From an uncultured Veillonella sp. (lineage in GTDB: Bacteria > Bacillota > Negativicutes > Veillonellales > Veillonellaceae): 18,990 bases of DNA. Positions 6,342 to 13,282 of this stretch are shown here, in pieces. The notes beneath the pieces were generated by a model. The model saw only the letters and a list, made by a program, of their open reading frames with translations, had not been told where the DNA came from and did no database searches. Where the stretch lies: contig URQX01000021.1 of NCBI GenBank assembly GCA_900550175.1, positions 1 to 18,990 on the forward strand, read 5' to 3'. Numbering within the stretch: the stretch's first letter is position 1; every line of letters begins with the position of its first letter. Both the position numbers and the translations under genes were made by a program.

Positions 6342-8929
6342 TAGTATCTCCTTTCTACGAGCTCATTGTCTCGTGGCATATAGTTCAGTAGCGAGCTTGG
6401 TTGAACCGCTCGGCCACGTATATTCGTTTGTTCAAAGGTAATGGTCAGCTCTTGCTTAGGGCGCGTTATGGCCACATAGAACAAGCGCTTTTCTTCATCT
6501 TCACGGCCTTCTGCAATGGCAAACGGGCTTGGGAAGGTACCTTCGTTGAGGCCGGCTAGGAATACATGGTCAAACTCGCTCCCCTTTGCTTGGTGGATGG
6601 TAATGATAGGAATGCGATCTTCATTTCGTACCTGTTGAGCTGGCTCACCTGCGGTAAGGGCCGCTATCTGCAAGATTTGATTTAATCGAGCTAACCCAGC
6701 CGGACCCTCATAGGCAGCATCTAATTTTTCCATAATGCGATATAGATCCCGTATATGCTCTACCTTTGCTGCTTCCCCATGAGATTTATAGTATTCTAGA
6801 ACCCCCATTTGATTCATAATGTACGCCAATAACTTCGTTGGCAATTCCGTATAGGCCTTTCTACGTAACGTCGCCATTTGGGACGCAATATTGGTGAAAG
6901 CCGCTTTATATTTGTTAATCGCCACCATACGACCAGTCGTTGTAGGCACGATATTTTCTTTTACCGCATAGATTAAAAGTTGTGCAGTGGCCAAGATATC
7001 GTCCATCGCATTGTGCGTAGGCTCATGATTGATAGGAAACTCTGATGCTAGGAAGCCCAATTTATAGTTTGGCAAATTAGGATAGAAACGACGGTAAATA
7101 TCGAGTGTATCGTAGATAGCCTTGAATTCTGGATTACCTAAATTATGGCGTGCCAATTCATTAGTAAAGATGGTCACGTCATAATTTACATTGTGGCCTA
7201 CAATAATTGCATTCTTGGAGAATTCCTTAAAGGCTTGTAGCACTATGGCTGGCTCTTCGCCGTGTTCTTGTAAATACGCATCGGAGAAACCGTGCACCTC
7301 TTCGGATTGCCCCACAGGTACGCCTGGGTTGATAAAGCGTTCAAAGGTTTCTAGGACCTGTCCATTTTCATCGATGCGGATAGCCGCAATTTGAATGATA
7401 CGATCCTGGGACGTATCGGTACCTGTACTTTCTACGTCATACACCACGACCTCATGATTTTCTAAACCACTGACGAGCTTCGCATAAGGCTCTGCCTCAA
7501 AGATAGGCATATCCATAAAGTCCGTCAATTTTAAGCCTACTTGACGCGTCTCAGGACTTTCAATAGCTGCAATACGAGCGTCACCGATACCAGCAACATA
7601 GCGTTTTATAATGCGCTTAGCACTGACGGAGTCATTCGGGTTCATAAGCAGTTTAAAGTAGGCCATAACGTCTTTGATTTCTTGGCGCCTAAAGAATTTA
7701 AACTCATCAATAATCATAAAGTGACGGCGTTCGTCTTCAGGTTTTTCATTGTTGAGGCGTTCAAAGGAGTCGCTCAGCCGTTGCGCCTTTTTATTATCCC
7801 GTACTAAAACGCCAATATTAGCATCCTTTGGCAAGGCGCAGATAGCTTCATAGATATACCGTCCCTCAAGATAGCTGTTTTTACAGCCTTTTATGAGAAC
7901 AGGCTTGCCCTTTCTTTCACTATTGGCGCGAGGCAATTCAGTATAGATAGAGCCCACCAGATCAGGGAACATATTCTGTAATGTTTTGAAAGCCATCGTA
8001 AAGAGCGTCCAGTTAGATCGGTAGTTTTCATAAAAAATGATTTTTAAAGGGTTAAAGTCCGCATCAAACTGCTTGAGCAAACGGAATGAATCAGACCCAC
8101 GCCACTCGTATATAGTTTGGAAATAATCCCCACATAATAGAACGTGATTACCTTCCCACAGCATTTCAAGTACCTTGTACTCTAGTACACCTGTATCTTG
8201 CATTTCATCTACAGAGATATAACTATAACGGCTGCGCCAACGTTCCCGAACTACAGGGTCTTGAAATAGGCGATGAACACCGCAAATGAGATCTGTGAAA
8301 TCTAGACCATGTACGGAGGCTAAGCTTTCATCATATGCGGCAATCCATTCGTGACCATGGTTCAAGAAGTCATGGAGTTCACTGTAGAGCACATTGCCAA
8401 AGCTAGAAAACTGCTGCTCAATTGCGGCACGTTGTTCCTTCTGCAAGCGTTCTATAGTTCGTTTGTAATCGCCTACGAGGTCATCAGAATAAAAGCCATA
8501 TAAGGAACGATATTCTTTTACCATGCCGATGATGTTGGCAAAGGACATTTCTCGCAACTTACCTGGACGATACGGTTCAGACAATTCCTTGCAATCCTCT
8601 TCGTCAAAGATGGTTACATCCGTATACAAGGTTTCATTGCGCTTCCCCTCTTGTTGGAGTACGAAAAAGCAAAAGCTGTGGAATGTACTAACCTCCACAG
8701 CCTTTGCAGGACTGCCTACGAGCGATTGAATGCGGTCTTTCATCTCATTTGCCGCCTTGTTCGTAAAGGTCATGCACAAGATATTCTCCGCCTTCGCATA
8801 GCCGCCCTCGATGAGGTGAGCCACTCGATAAGCAAGTGTATTCGTTTTTCCCGTCCCAGCGGACGCTAACAAGAGGATATTCTGTTCAACTTCATCAATA
8901 ACGCGTTGTTGTTCACGATTGATAAGCAT
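6341..8929 (-). CDS. UvrD/Rep-type superfamily 1 helicase with inserted DEDDh 3'-5' exonuclease domain
   Basis: The 862-residue protein carries SF1A helicase motifs: Walker A ASAGTGKT (22-29), motif Ia TFTNKAA (54-60), Walker B VDEMQDT (240-246), motif III GDYFQTIYEWRG (267-278), motif IV ENYRS (301-305), motif V TIHQAKGSEFDHV (777-789) and motif VI RLFYVAITRPK (815-825). Between motifs IV and V lies a DnaQ-like exonuclease domain (about 492-656) with the acidic residues D498 and E500 (YDVEST), D584 (VGHNVNYD) and H639/D644 (HNAMDD). The helicase unwinds DNA with ATP, and the exonuclease would digest 3' ends, so a DNA repair role is likely. The insertion sits where UvrD-type enzymes have their 2B subdomain. 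AGGAGG lies five bases before the ATG and overlaps the bofA stop codon. It shares its stop with the start of the pseudouridine synthase gene. Confidence 0.9.
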   Translation of the reverse strand: MLINREQQRVIDEVEQNILLLASAGTGKTNTLAYRVAHLIEGGYAKAENILCMTFTNKAANEMKDRIQSLVGSPAKAVEVSTFHSFCFFVLQQEGKRNETLYTDVTIFDEEDCKELSEPYRPGKLREMSFANIIGMVKEYRSLYGFYSDDLVGDYKRTIERLQKEQRAAIEQQFSSFGNVLYSELHDFLNHGHEWIAAYDESLASVHGLDFTDLICGVHRLFQDPVVRERWRSRYSYISVDEMQDTGVLEYKVLEMLWEGNHVLLCGDYFQTIYEWRGSDSFRLLKQFDADFNPLKIIFYENYRSNWTLFTMAFKTLQNMFPDLVGSIYTELPRANSERKGKPVLIKGCKNSYLEGRYIYEAICALPKDANIGVLVRDNKKAQRLSDSFERLNNEKPEDERRHFMIIDEFKFFRRQEIKDVMAYFKLLMNPNDSVSAKRIIKRYVAGIGDARIAAIESPETRQVGLKLTDFMDMPIFEAEPYAKLVSGLENHEVVVYDVESTGTDTSQDRIIQIAAIRIDENGQVLETFERFINPGVPVGQSEEVHGFSDAYLQEHGEEPAIVLQAFKEFSKNAIIVGHNVNYDVTIFTNELARHNLGNPEFKAIYDTLDIYRRFYPNLPNYKLGFLASEFPINHEPTHNAMDDILATAQLLIYAVKENIVPTTTGRMVAINKYKAAFTNIASQMATLRRKAYTELPTKLLAYIMNQMGVLEYYKSHGEAAKVEHIRDLYRIMEKLDAAYEGPAGLARLNQILQIAALTAGEPAQQVRNEDRIPIITIHQAKGSEFDHVFLAGLNEGTFPSPFAIAEGREDEEKRLFYVAITRPKQELTITFEQTNIRGRAVQPSSLLNYMPRDNELVERRY

Positions 8930-8938
8930 GAGGTCCTC

Positions 8939-9193
8939 CTATTTTAAAAAGCCGTACCATCCGGCTGCAATGAGCATTGGAATAGGGCCTAGAATTGCTG
9001 TTAAAGCCCATACGCCCAAACCAATATCCATAGGAATATTGAGGATATGAACGCATACTAAATACGTCAAAATACCAGTTACTGCATTCATAACCACTCG
9101 TTTAATGGTGAAAAATGCTACTTTGAAAGCAATGTAGGCTACAGCAACGGATACAACTGCCGAAATAATCGGTGATGCTAATAAAGCTCCCAT
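8939..9193 (-). CDS. bofA: BofA-like integral membrane protein (pro-sigmaK processing inhibitor family)
   Basis: The 84-residue protein has three hydrophobic segments (about 5-28, 34-52 and 58-81) and the family's hallmark end, LGPIPMLIAAGWYG. In Bacillus, BofA restrains the SpoIVFB protease in the forespore membrane. Its gene there also follows recR. Here it lies directly after recR, one base past the stop, with AAAGGA as ribosome site inside the recR end. If the host is a non-sporulating Negativicute, the protein is either a relic or has a different membrane role. Position and the C-terminal motif support the call more than overall identity. Confidence 0.85.
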   Translation of the reverse strand: MGALLASPIISAVVSVAVAYIAFKVAFFTIKRVVMNAVTGILTYLVCVHILNIPMDIGLGVWALTAILGPIPMLIAAGWYGFLK

Positions 9194-9194
9194 A

Positions 9195-9791
9195 TTATCC
9201 TTTCATTTCTTGGCGGTTCACTACAGCACCGCCTAACGTTAATTCATCGGCATATTCAATATCGCCGCCCACAGGAACACCACGGGCAATGCGCGTTACC
9301 TTAATACCACTTGGGCTTAATAAACGCGCCAAATACAGAGCGGTCGCCTCCCCTTCTACATCAGGGTCAGTAGCGAGAATAACCTCTTGTACGACACCAT
9401 CCCGAAGGCGGGCAATCAATTCTTTTACGCGAATATCGTCAGCACCGATGCCTTCCATAGGGGACAAGGCACCTTCCAATACGTGATATAAGCCCTTATA
9501 GTCACCACTGCGCTCGATAGCAATGACATCGCGAGATGTTTCAACGACCATAATCGTCGTTTGATCGCGGCTCGGATTGCTACAGAATTCGCAAGGGTCT
9601 TGAGCTGATAAATTAAAGCAAATAGAACAGTGACGTGTAGCCCCCTTCGCTTCTACGATGGTTTCCACGAGACGGTCTACCTCTTCCTTCGGCATTTCTA
9701 CCAAATGATAGGCCAAGCGTCTAGCCGACTTGGAGCCGATACCTGGCAAGCAGCGCAACTGCTCTACGAGCCGTTCTAAAGCATTTGTCAT
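9195..9791 (-). CDS. recR: Recombination mediator protein RecR
   Basis: The 198-residue length is standard for RecR. Visible in order are the helix-hairpin-helix LPGIGSKSARRLAYHL (14-29), a four-cysteine zinc finger (C55, C58, C67, C70; CSICFNLSAQDPCEFC), a Toprim domain starting at TTIMVVETSRDVIAIE (78-93) with HVLEGALSPMEGIG, and the C-terminal RIARGVPVGGDIEYADELTL. RecR works with RecO/RecF to load RecA on single-strand gaps in the cytoplasm. The ATG follows the ybaB stop directly (TAAATG). The order ybaB-recR-bofA downstream of dnaX is the one seen in Bacillus. Confidence 0.97.
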   Translation of the reverse strand: MTNALERLVEQLRCLPGIGSKSARRLAYHLVEMPKEEVDRLVETIVEAKGATRHCSICFNLSAQDPCEFCSNPSRDQTTIMVVETSRDVIAIERSGDYKGLYHVLEGALSPMEGIGADDIRVKELIARLRDGVVQEVILATDPDVEGEATALYLARLLSPSGIKVTRIARGVPVGGDIEYADELTLGGAVVNRQEMKG

Positions 9792-10121
9792 TTAGAATAA
9801 ACCTGTTGGCAAGTTAAGACCACCAGTTACTTTGCCCATTTCTTGAGCCAAGAGGTCGTCTACTTTTTTGCTAGCTTCGTTTACAGCCGCCATCACTAAA
9901 TCTTCTAACATTTCTACGTCTTCAGGATCAACTGCAGTTGGGTTCAATTTCAAAGACTCGATGATTTTTTCGCCGTTCATCACAACTGTTACAGCACCGC
10001 CACCAACGGAAGCTTCTACTGTACGAGTTTTTAATTCTTCTTGCATTTTCTTCATATCTGCTTGCATTTTTTGAACTTTTTTCATCATGCCAGCCATATT
10101 GCCCATACCTTTACCAAACAT
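9792..10121 (-). CDS. YbaB/EbfC family nucleoid-associated protein
   Basis: The 109-residue protein has the family pattern: a Met/Gly-rich N-terminus (FGKGMGNMAGMMKK), a long charged helix (MQADMKKMQEELKTR), the strand VEASVGGGAVTVVMNGE (36-52), LKLNPTAVDPEDVEMLEDLVMAAVNEA (58-84) and a C-terminal GGLNLPTGLF. These small dimers bind DNA. They are almost always encoded between dnaX and recR, as here. A strong AAAGGAGG site precedes the ATG by about six bases. A small 5-bp hairpin (10137-10150) sits just upstream of it in the 50-base gap after dnaX. Confidence 0.95.
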   Translation of the reverse strand: MFGKGMGNMAGMMKKVQKMQADMKKMQEELKTRTVEASVGGGAVTVVMNGEKIIESLKLNPTAVDPEDVEMLEDLVMAAVNEASKKVDDLLAQEMGKVTGGLNLPTGLF

Positions 10122-10171
10122 TGTAATTCCTCCTTTTAGGACCTGCGTCCTATACTCATATGTTAATTAAT

Positions 10172-12937
10172 TTATTCTTCGATGACCTCGACGATAATAT
10201 CGTGATCTTCAGATAGTTTCTCTAATGTTTCTGCCAAAAGAGGATTGTTTCGTTCCTCTTCCGTCATATGCTCTGGATTCCATGCGTATTCACGAGCTAC
10301 TGTCACACTATCGATAGGTGCGACCTCTATAGGTGCTTGTGAAAGCATGGTATGATTATCACTTCGATAAGGGGTTCCCTGTTGTTGTTCGCCCCCATTA
10401 GACTTTGGGACAGCTTCCACCTCGATATGTGCACTGCTATCCATAGGGCGTTCTAAGACTTCCCCATCATCGCTAATAATAGTGACACTATCTAACGGAT
10501 GTGGAGGCATATCATCTAAGGATGATACATAAGCTTCCTCCATATCGTCTACAGGCACATCATCAAAGGAATGAACAGGAATATCATCGCCTTCAATAGA
10601 ACCTGCTAGTGACTCAATAGGAATCTCACCATCAATCACCTGAGTAGGTGGAGCGCCATCAAAAGATGTAATCGGTACATCACCACCAGATGGTGATGTT
10701 TCTCCTCCGGCCTTATTCGTATCAGCACCAGTTGTGGCACTTACAACGGCACCGCCCGTCTTCTTCGCTAAGAATGCCAAAGCCGCCGCCTTTGCTGCAT
10801 CTACCGCTGCAGAATCGGGCTTGCTAGATTGTTCGTCAGTGGTTGAACCGCCAATTTGTGCGGTAGGTTGTTGAGCTTGTGACGCGCTACTACCTTGAGC
10901 GCTATTAGCTCCTGCTGAGCTATTTCCCACTGGAGCATTATTAGTGCCTTGTGGTGCTGATGGATTTGTTAAATCCATTTGCGTTAGTTGACCTCCAGAG
11001 GTCTTCTGCACATCAACCATTGGTTCTGGTGGACGTGGCGGCGCTTTTACTTGGTGCTGCGTCGTACTACCAGAGGCTTTTTTATAATCTTTATAGACCT
11101 GTGTGAGGGCATCAACAATTTCTACATGTACTGGATAGCCTAGCGTATAGGTGAAAGCATCTGCTGCTTCTGCTAAGTTTACTTCGTTGGTCATTACATT
11201 GAGATGCAATGTATTTTTGAAGGCCATAACCGCCTTGCTTTGGTCTACGTATACAAGTTGACCTTGGCCAATTACGGTAGAGGTCATATTGCGATTGCTG
11301 TCTTTCAAGTATTTAATGACATTGGACTGTACATTGCGATACTCTTGAGCCGACAAGATTTGATCACTAATAATAGCTTGCGTACTAATACCTTTTTTAC
11401 CACGACCTTTAGCTTGATTTCTAGCAGGTCGTTGTGGAGCGCCTCCAGTACTTGGTGGTGCCATCCCAACGCCGCCCATTGGAGGCGGAGCCATGCCCAC
11501 TCCATTCATAGGAGGCGGTGTACTACCAGGCGCACCCATAGGTGGAGGTGTCATGCCTACACTCGCTGGCGGTGGGGTCATCCCCACTCCACTTGGGGGC
11601 GGCACAGTACCAACAGTACTATTTTGAGTACTACTCATGGAAGCATTCTGTACAGCAGCATTATCTACAGGAACAAAGCTATTGGCATAACCACCTGGCG
11701 GTCCAAAGGAGTTAGCACCGTAAGCAGGTCCAGTTGCGACAGCTGGGCCGCGTTGCTCTAATTGAGCCATGCGGTTCAATAAATCGTTTCGTTCAGATCG
11801 TTCTGAAGACTCTAATGCATACACACGGTCTTCTAAGCTTTCATCAACAGAACCTAATTTAGCACAAAGCACTAAAAGGCCCATTTCGATGATAGTTCGT
11901 GGATTATCCACCTGTTTTGCATCATTCATGATGGATTGCGCACTGCGCACATACTGGTTAAGCTCATTAAAATCGATGCTTTCAGCTTGAGCTAAAAACT
12001 CAGCCTTAAAGGCATCGTATACCTTGAGCTCATCCGCATCAGGTGCGACCTTACCAACGAGCAAGGCCCGCACATGCTGAATGAGGGCATCCATAATCTG
12101 CGTCGCATCACGACCTTCTGCTAAGGCATCGTGAATATAAGACAGTAATTTTGGTCCATCCCCATTGCGTAGCGCATCTAGGAAGTGAATGATCCATTCC
12201 TTGCTAACAAGGCCGATCAATTCCTCTACCACTTGAGGGGTAATAGTACCTGTAGCCATACCTGCACATTGGTCTAAAATACTCAATGCATCACGCAAAC
12301 CACCATCTGCATGAACTGCGATGAGCTGTGCCGCTGCCGGATCTAAGCCAAAACCCTCTTGTTTCGCTACATAGGATAAACGCTGTGCGATATCGTCAGA
12401 CGTAATCCGTCTAAAGGTGTACCGCTGACAGCGAGATACGATGGTAACAGGTAACTTTTCAATCTCTGTAGTAGCAAAGATAAACATAACGTGAGCCGGT
12501 GGCTCTTCGATAGTTTTTAAAAGCGCATTCCATGCCTCAGTTGTGAGCATATGGGCTTCGTCGATGATGAACACCTTTTTACGCCCTTCAACAGGCATAA
12601 ATTTAACGCTTTCACGAAGGGCACGCACCTCATCGATACCACGATTGGATGCAGCGTCGATTTCAAGAACATCCATGGACTGGCCGCTCAAAATCGATTT
12701 ACAAGCACTACACTCGTTACAAGGATGATCCGTTGGCCCATGCTCGCAGTTGATAGCGCGTGCGAAAATCTTGGCCATACTCGTCTTACCAGTCCCTCGC
12801 GGACCAGCAAACAAATACGCATGAGCTACCTTATCCTCGCGGATAGCACGCATCAACGTATCAGACACCTGATGCTGACCCACCACATCGGTAAAGGTCT
12901 GCGGACGGTACTTACGATATAACGCAATATATGCCAT
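10172..12937 (-). CDS. dnaX: DNA polymerase III subunit gamma/tau, unusually long
   Basis: The clamp-loader ATPase is plain: YRKYRPQTFTDVVGQ (7-21), Walker A GPRGTGKT (45-52), zinc-binding C64, C73, C76 and C79, Walker B VFIIDEAHM (122-130), sensor 1 FATTE (154-158) and the SRC motif (168-170), then the collar domain to about 360. After that come a Pro/Gly-rich linker (about 400-510) with six PPP or PP units every 9-10 residues, a basic patch (NQAKGRGKKG), a folded tau-like domain (about 515-620), a Ser/Thr/Gln/Ala-rich disordered stretch (about 625-750) and an acidic tail with repeated D-[DE]-[IVM]-P units (750-815). At 921 residues it is far longer than the E. coli (643) or B. subtilis (563) proteins. 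DnaX assembles the clamp loader and holds polymerase III at the fork. It heads the operon with an AAGGGGGTG ribosome site. Confidence 0.96.
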   Translation of the reverse strand: MAYIALYRKYRPQTFTDVVGQHQVSDTLMRAIREDKVAHAYLFAGPRGTGKTSMAKIFARAINCEHGPTDHPCNECSACKSILSGQSMDVLEIDAASNRGIDEVRALRESVKFMPVEGRKKVFIIDEAHMLTTEAWNALLKTIEEPPAHVMFIFATTEIEKLPVTIVSRCQRYTFRRITSDDIAQRLSYVAKQEGFGLDPAAAQLIAVHADGGLRDALSILDQCAGMATGTITPQVVEELIGLVSKEWIIHFLDALRNGDGPKLLSYIHDALAEGRDATQIMDALIQHVRALLVGKVAPDADELKVYDAFKAEFLAQAESIDFNELNQYVRSAQSIMNDAKQVDNPRTIIEMGLLVLCAKLGSVDESLEDRVYALESSERSERNDLLNRMAQLEQRGPAVATGPAYGANSFGPPGGYANSFVPVDNAAVQNASMSSTQNSTVGTVPPPSGVGMTPPPASVGMTPPPMGAPGSTPPPMNGVGMAPPPMGGVGMAPPSTGGAPQRPARNQAKGRGKKGISTQAIISDQILSAQEYRNVQSNVIKYLKDSNRNMTSTVIGQGQLVYVDQSKAVMAFKNTLHLNVMTNEVNLAEAADAFTYTLGYPVHVEIVDALTQVYKDYKKASGSTTQHQVKAPPRPPEPMVDVQKTSGGQLTQMDLTNPSAPQGTNNAPVGNSSAGANSAQGSSASQAQQPTAQIGGSTTDEQSSKPDSAAVDAAKAAALAFLAKKTGGAVVSATTGADTNKAGGETSPSGGDVPITSFDGAPPTQVIDGEIPIESLAGSIEGDDIPVHSFDDVPVDDMEEAYVSSLDDMPPHPLDSVTIISDDGEVLERPMDSSAHIEVEAVPKSNGGEQQQGTPYRSDNHTMLSQAPIEVAPIDSVTVAREYAWNPEHMTEEERNNPLLAETLEKLSEDHDIIVEVIEE
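11450..11602 (-). repeat. Tandem Pro-rich repeats in dnaX
   Basis: Six degenerate units of 27-30 bases encode V-G-M-[TA]-P-P-P type peptides (PPP at residues 446, 455, 464, 474 and 484, PP at 494). The array is a length-variable flexible linker between the ATPase/collar part and the tau-like C-terminal domain. Such arrays often vary in copy number between strains. Confidence 0.85.
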
Positions 12938-12973
12938 TGGAACACCCCCTTTTTCCGAAAATTACAATACTTT

Positions 12974-12982
12974 ATTATACCA
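12974..12982 (-). promoter_or_regulatory. Extended -10 promoter of the dnaX operon
   Basis: The minus strand reads TGGTATAAT (TG-N-TATAAT). The region 17 bases upstream (GAGTAA) is a poor -35. The leader would be about 30 bases. It lies between the SRP RNA terminator and dnaX, so dnaX can be transcribed independently of the SRP RNA. Confidence 0.68.
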
Positions 12983-13027
12983 TATTCGTAGAAATCTTAC
13001 TCATTTTATAGAGTTTAGATTAGGCAT

Positions 13028-13051
13028 AAAAAAAGCGGCCCCACAGGCCGC
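13028..13051 (-). terminator. Rho-independent terminator of the SRP RNA gene
   Basis: GC-only 6-bp arms (13035-13040 and 13046-13051) with a 5-base loop are followed in the minus-strand RNA by seven U (13028-13034). Confidence 0.92.
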
Positions 13052-13052
13052 C

Positions 13053-13193
13053 TTGCAATATTCGATCACGACAGCCCCCGGGTTCCCCGTGGCACATGAG
13101 GGTTACCGCTTAGTGCTGCTACCTCTCAGTCCTGACACGATTCACAGGCCCCCATTGCACAGGCCCGAGAACTGCCATGATCCAATATTGCAA
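13053..13193 (-). ncRNA. ffs: Signal recognition particle RNA (4.5S-like)
   Basis: The minus strand carries the SRP domain IV signature at 13115-13136: GTCAGG, a 3-bp stem, tetraloop GAGA (13124-13127), then GGT and AGCAGC. These are the two internal-loop strands contacted by the Ffh M domain. The ends pair over 22 positions (13172-13193 with 13053-13074, three imperfect), and inner GC-rich segments continue the rod. About 141 bases makes it longer than E. coli 4.5S RNA (114) but shorter than the Bacillus type (about 270). No Alu-domain pseudoknot is obvious. With Ffh it directs membrane-protein synthesis. The position upstream of dnaX matches Bacillus. The tetraloop is GAGA rather than the usual GGAA. 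The 5' end is set by the promoter; the 3' end is taken as the closing helix. Confidence 0.9.
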
Positions 13194-13200
13194 TACAAAT

Positions 13201-13229
13201 ATTATACATGAAAATGCCTCTATAGTCAA
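13201..13229 (-). promoter_or_regulatory. Promoter of the SRP RNA gene
   Basis: The minus strand reads TTGACT (13224-13229), a 17-bp spacer and TATAAT (13201-13206), about seven bases before the RNA's 5' helix. The -35 lies in the loop and inner stem of the hairpin downstream of gltB. Confidence 0.82.
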
Positions 13230-13245
13230 AGCTATAGAGGCATTT
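13212..13245 (-). terminator. Likely terminator hairpin of gltB
   Basis: Arms 13212-13225 and 13232-13245 are perfectly complementary (14 bp, loop of 6). The stem can be extended with one bulge. The minus-strand RNA continues with only four U, so termination may be moderate. It lies about 40 bases past the gltB stop and overlaps the SRP RNA promoter. Confidence 0.7.
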
Positions 13246-13282
13246 CATATGTCTTATCTAAAGGATACAGTTAGATTAGAAA

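Noticed and set aside
11072..11084. Run of six A (minus strand) in dnaX at codons 619-620, recalling the slippery site that makes gamma in E. coli.
   Set aside because: The frame is TAT AAA AAA GCC, not A AAA AAG, and I see no strong downstream hairpin or early stop arrangement. It lies after the tau-like domain, so it does not fit a gamma/tau switch.
11204..11761. 185-codon plus-strand open frame opposite dnaX.
   Set aside because: Its Trp/His/Arg-rich composition mirrors the Pro/Gly repeats of dnaX; no ribosome site and no recognisable domain.
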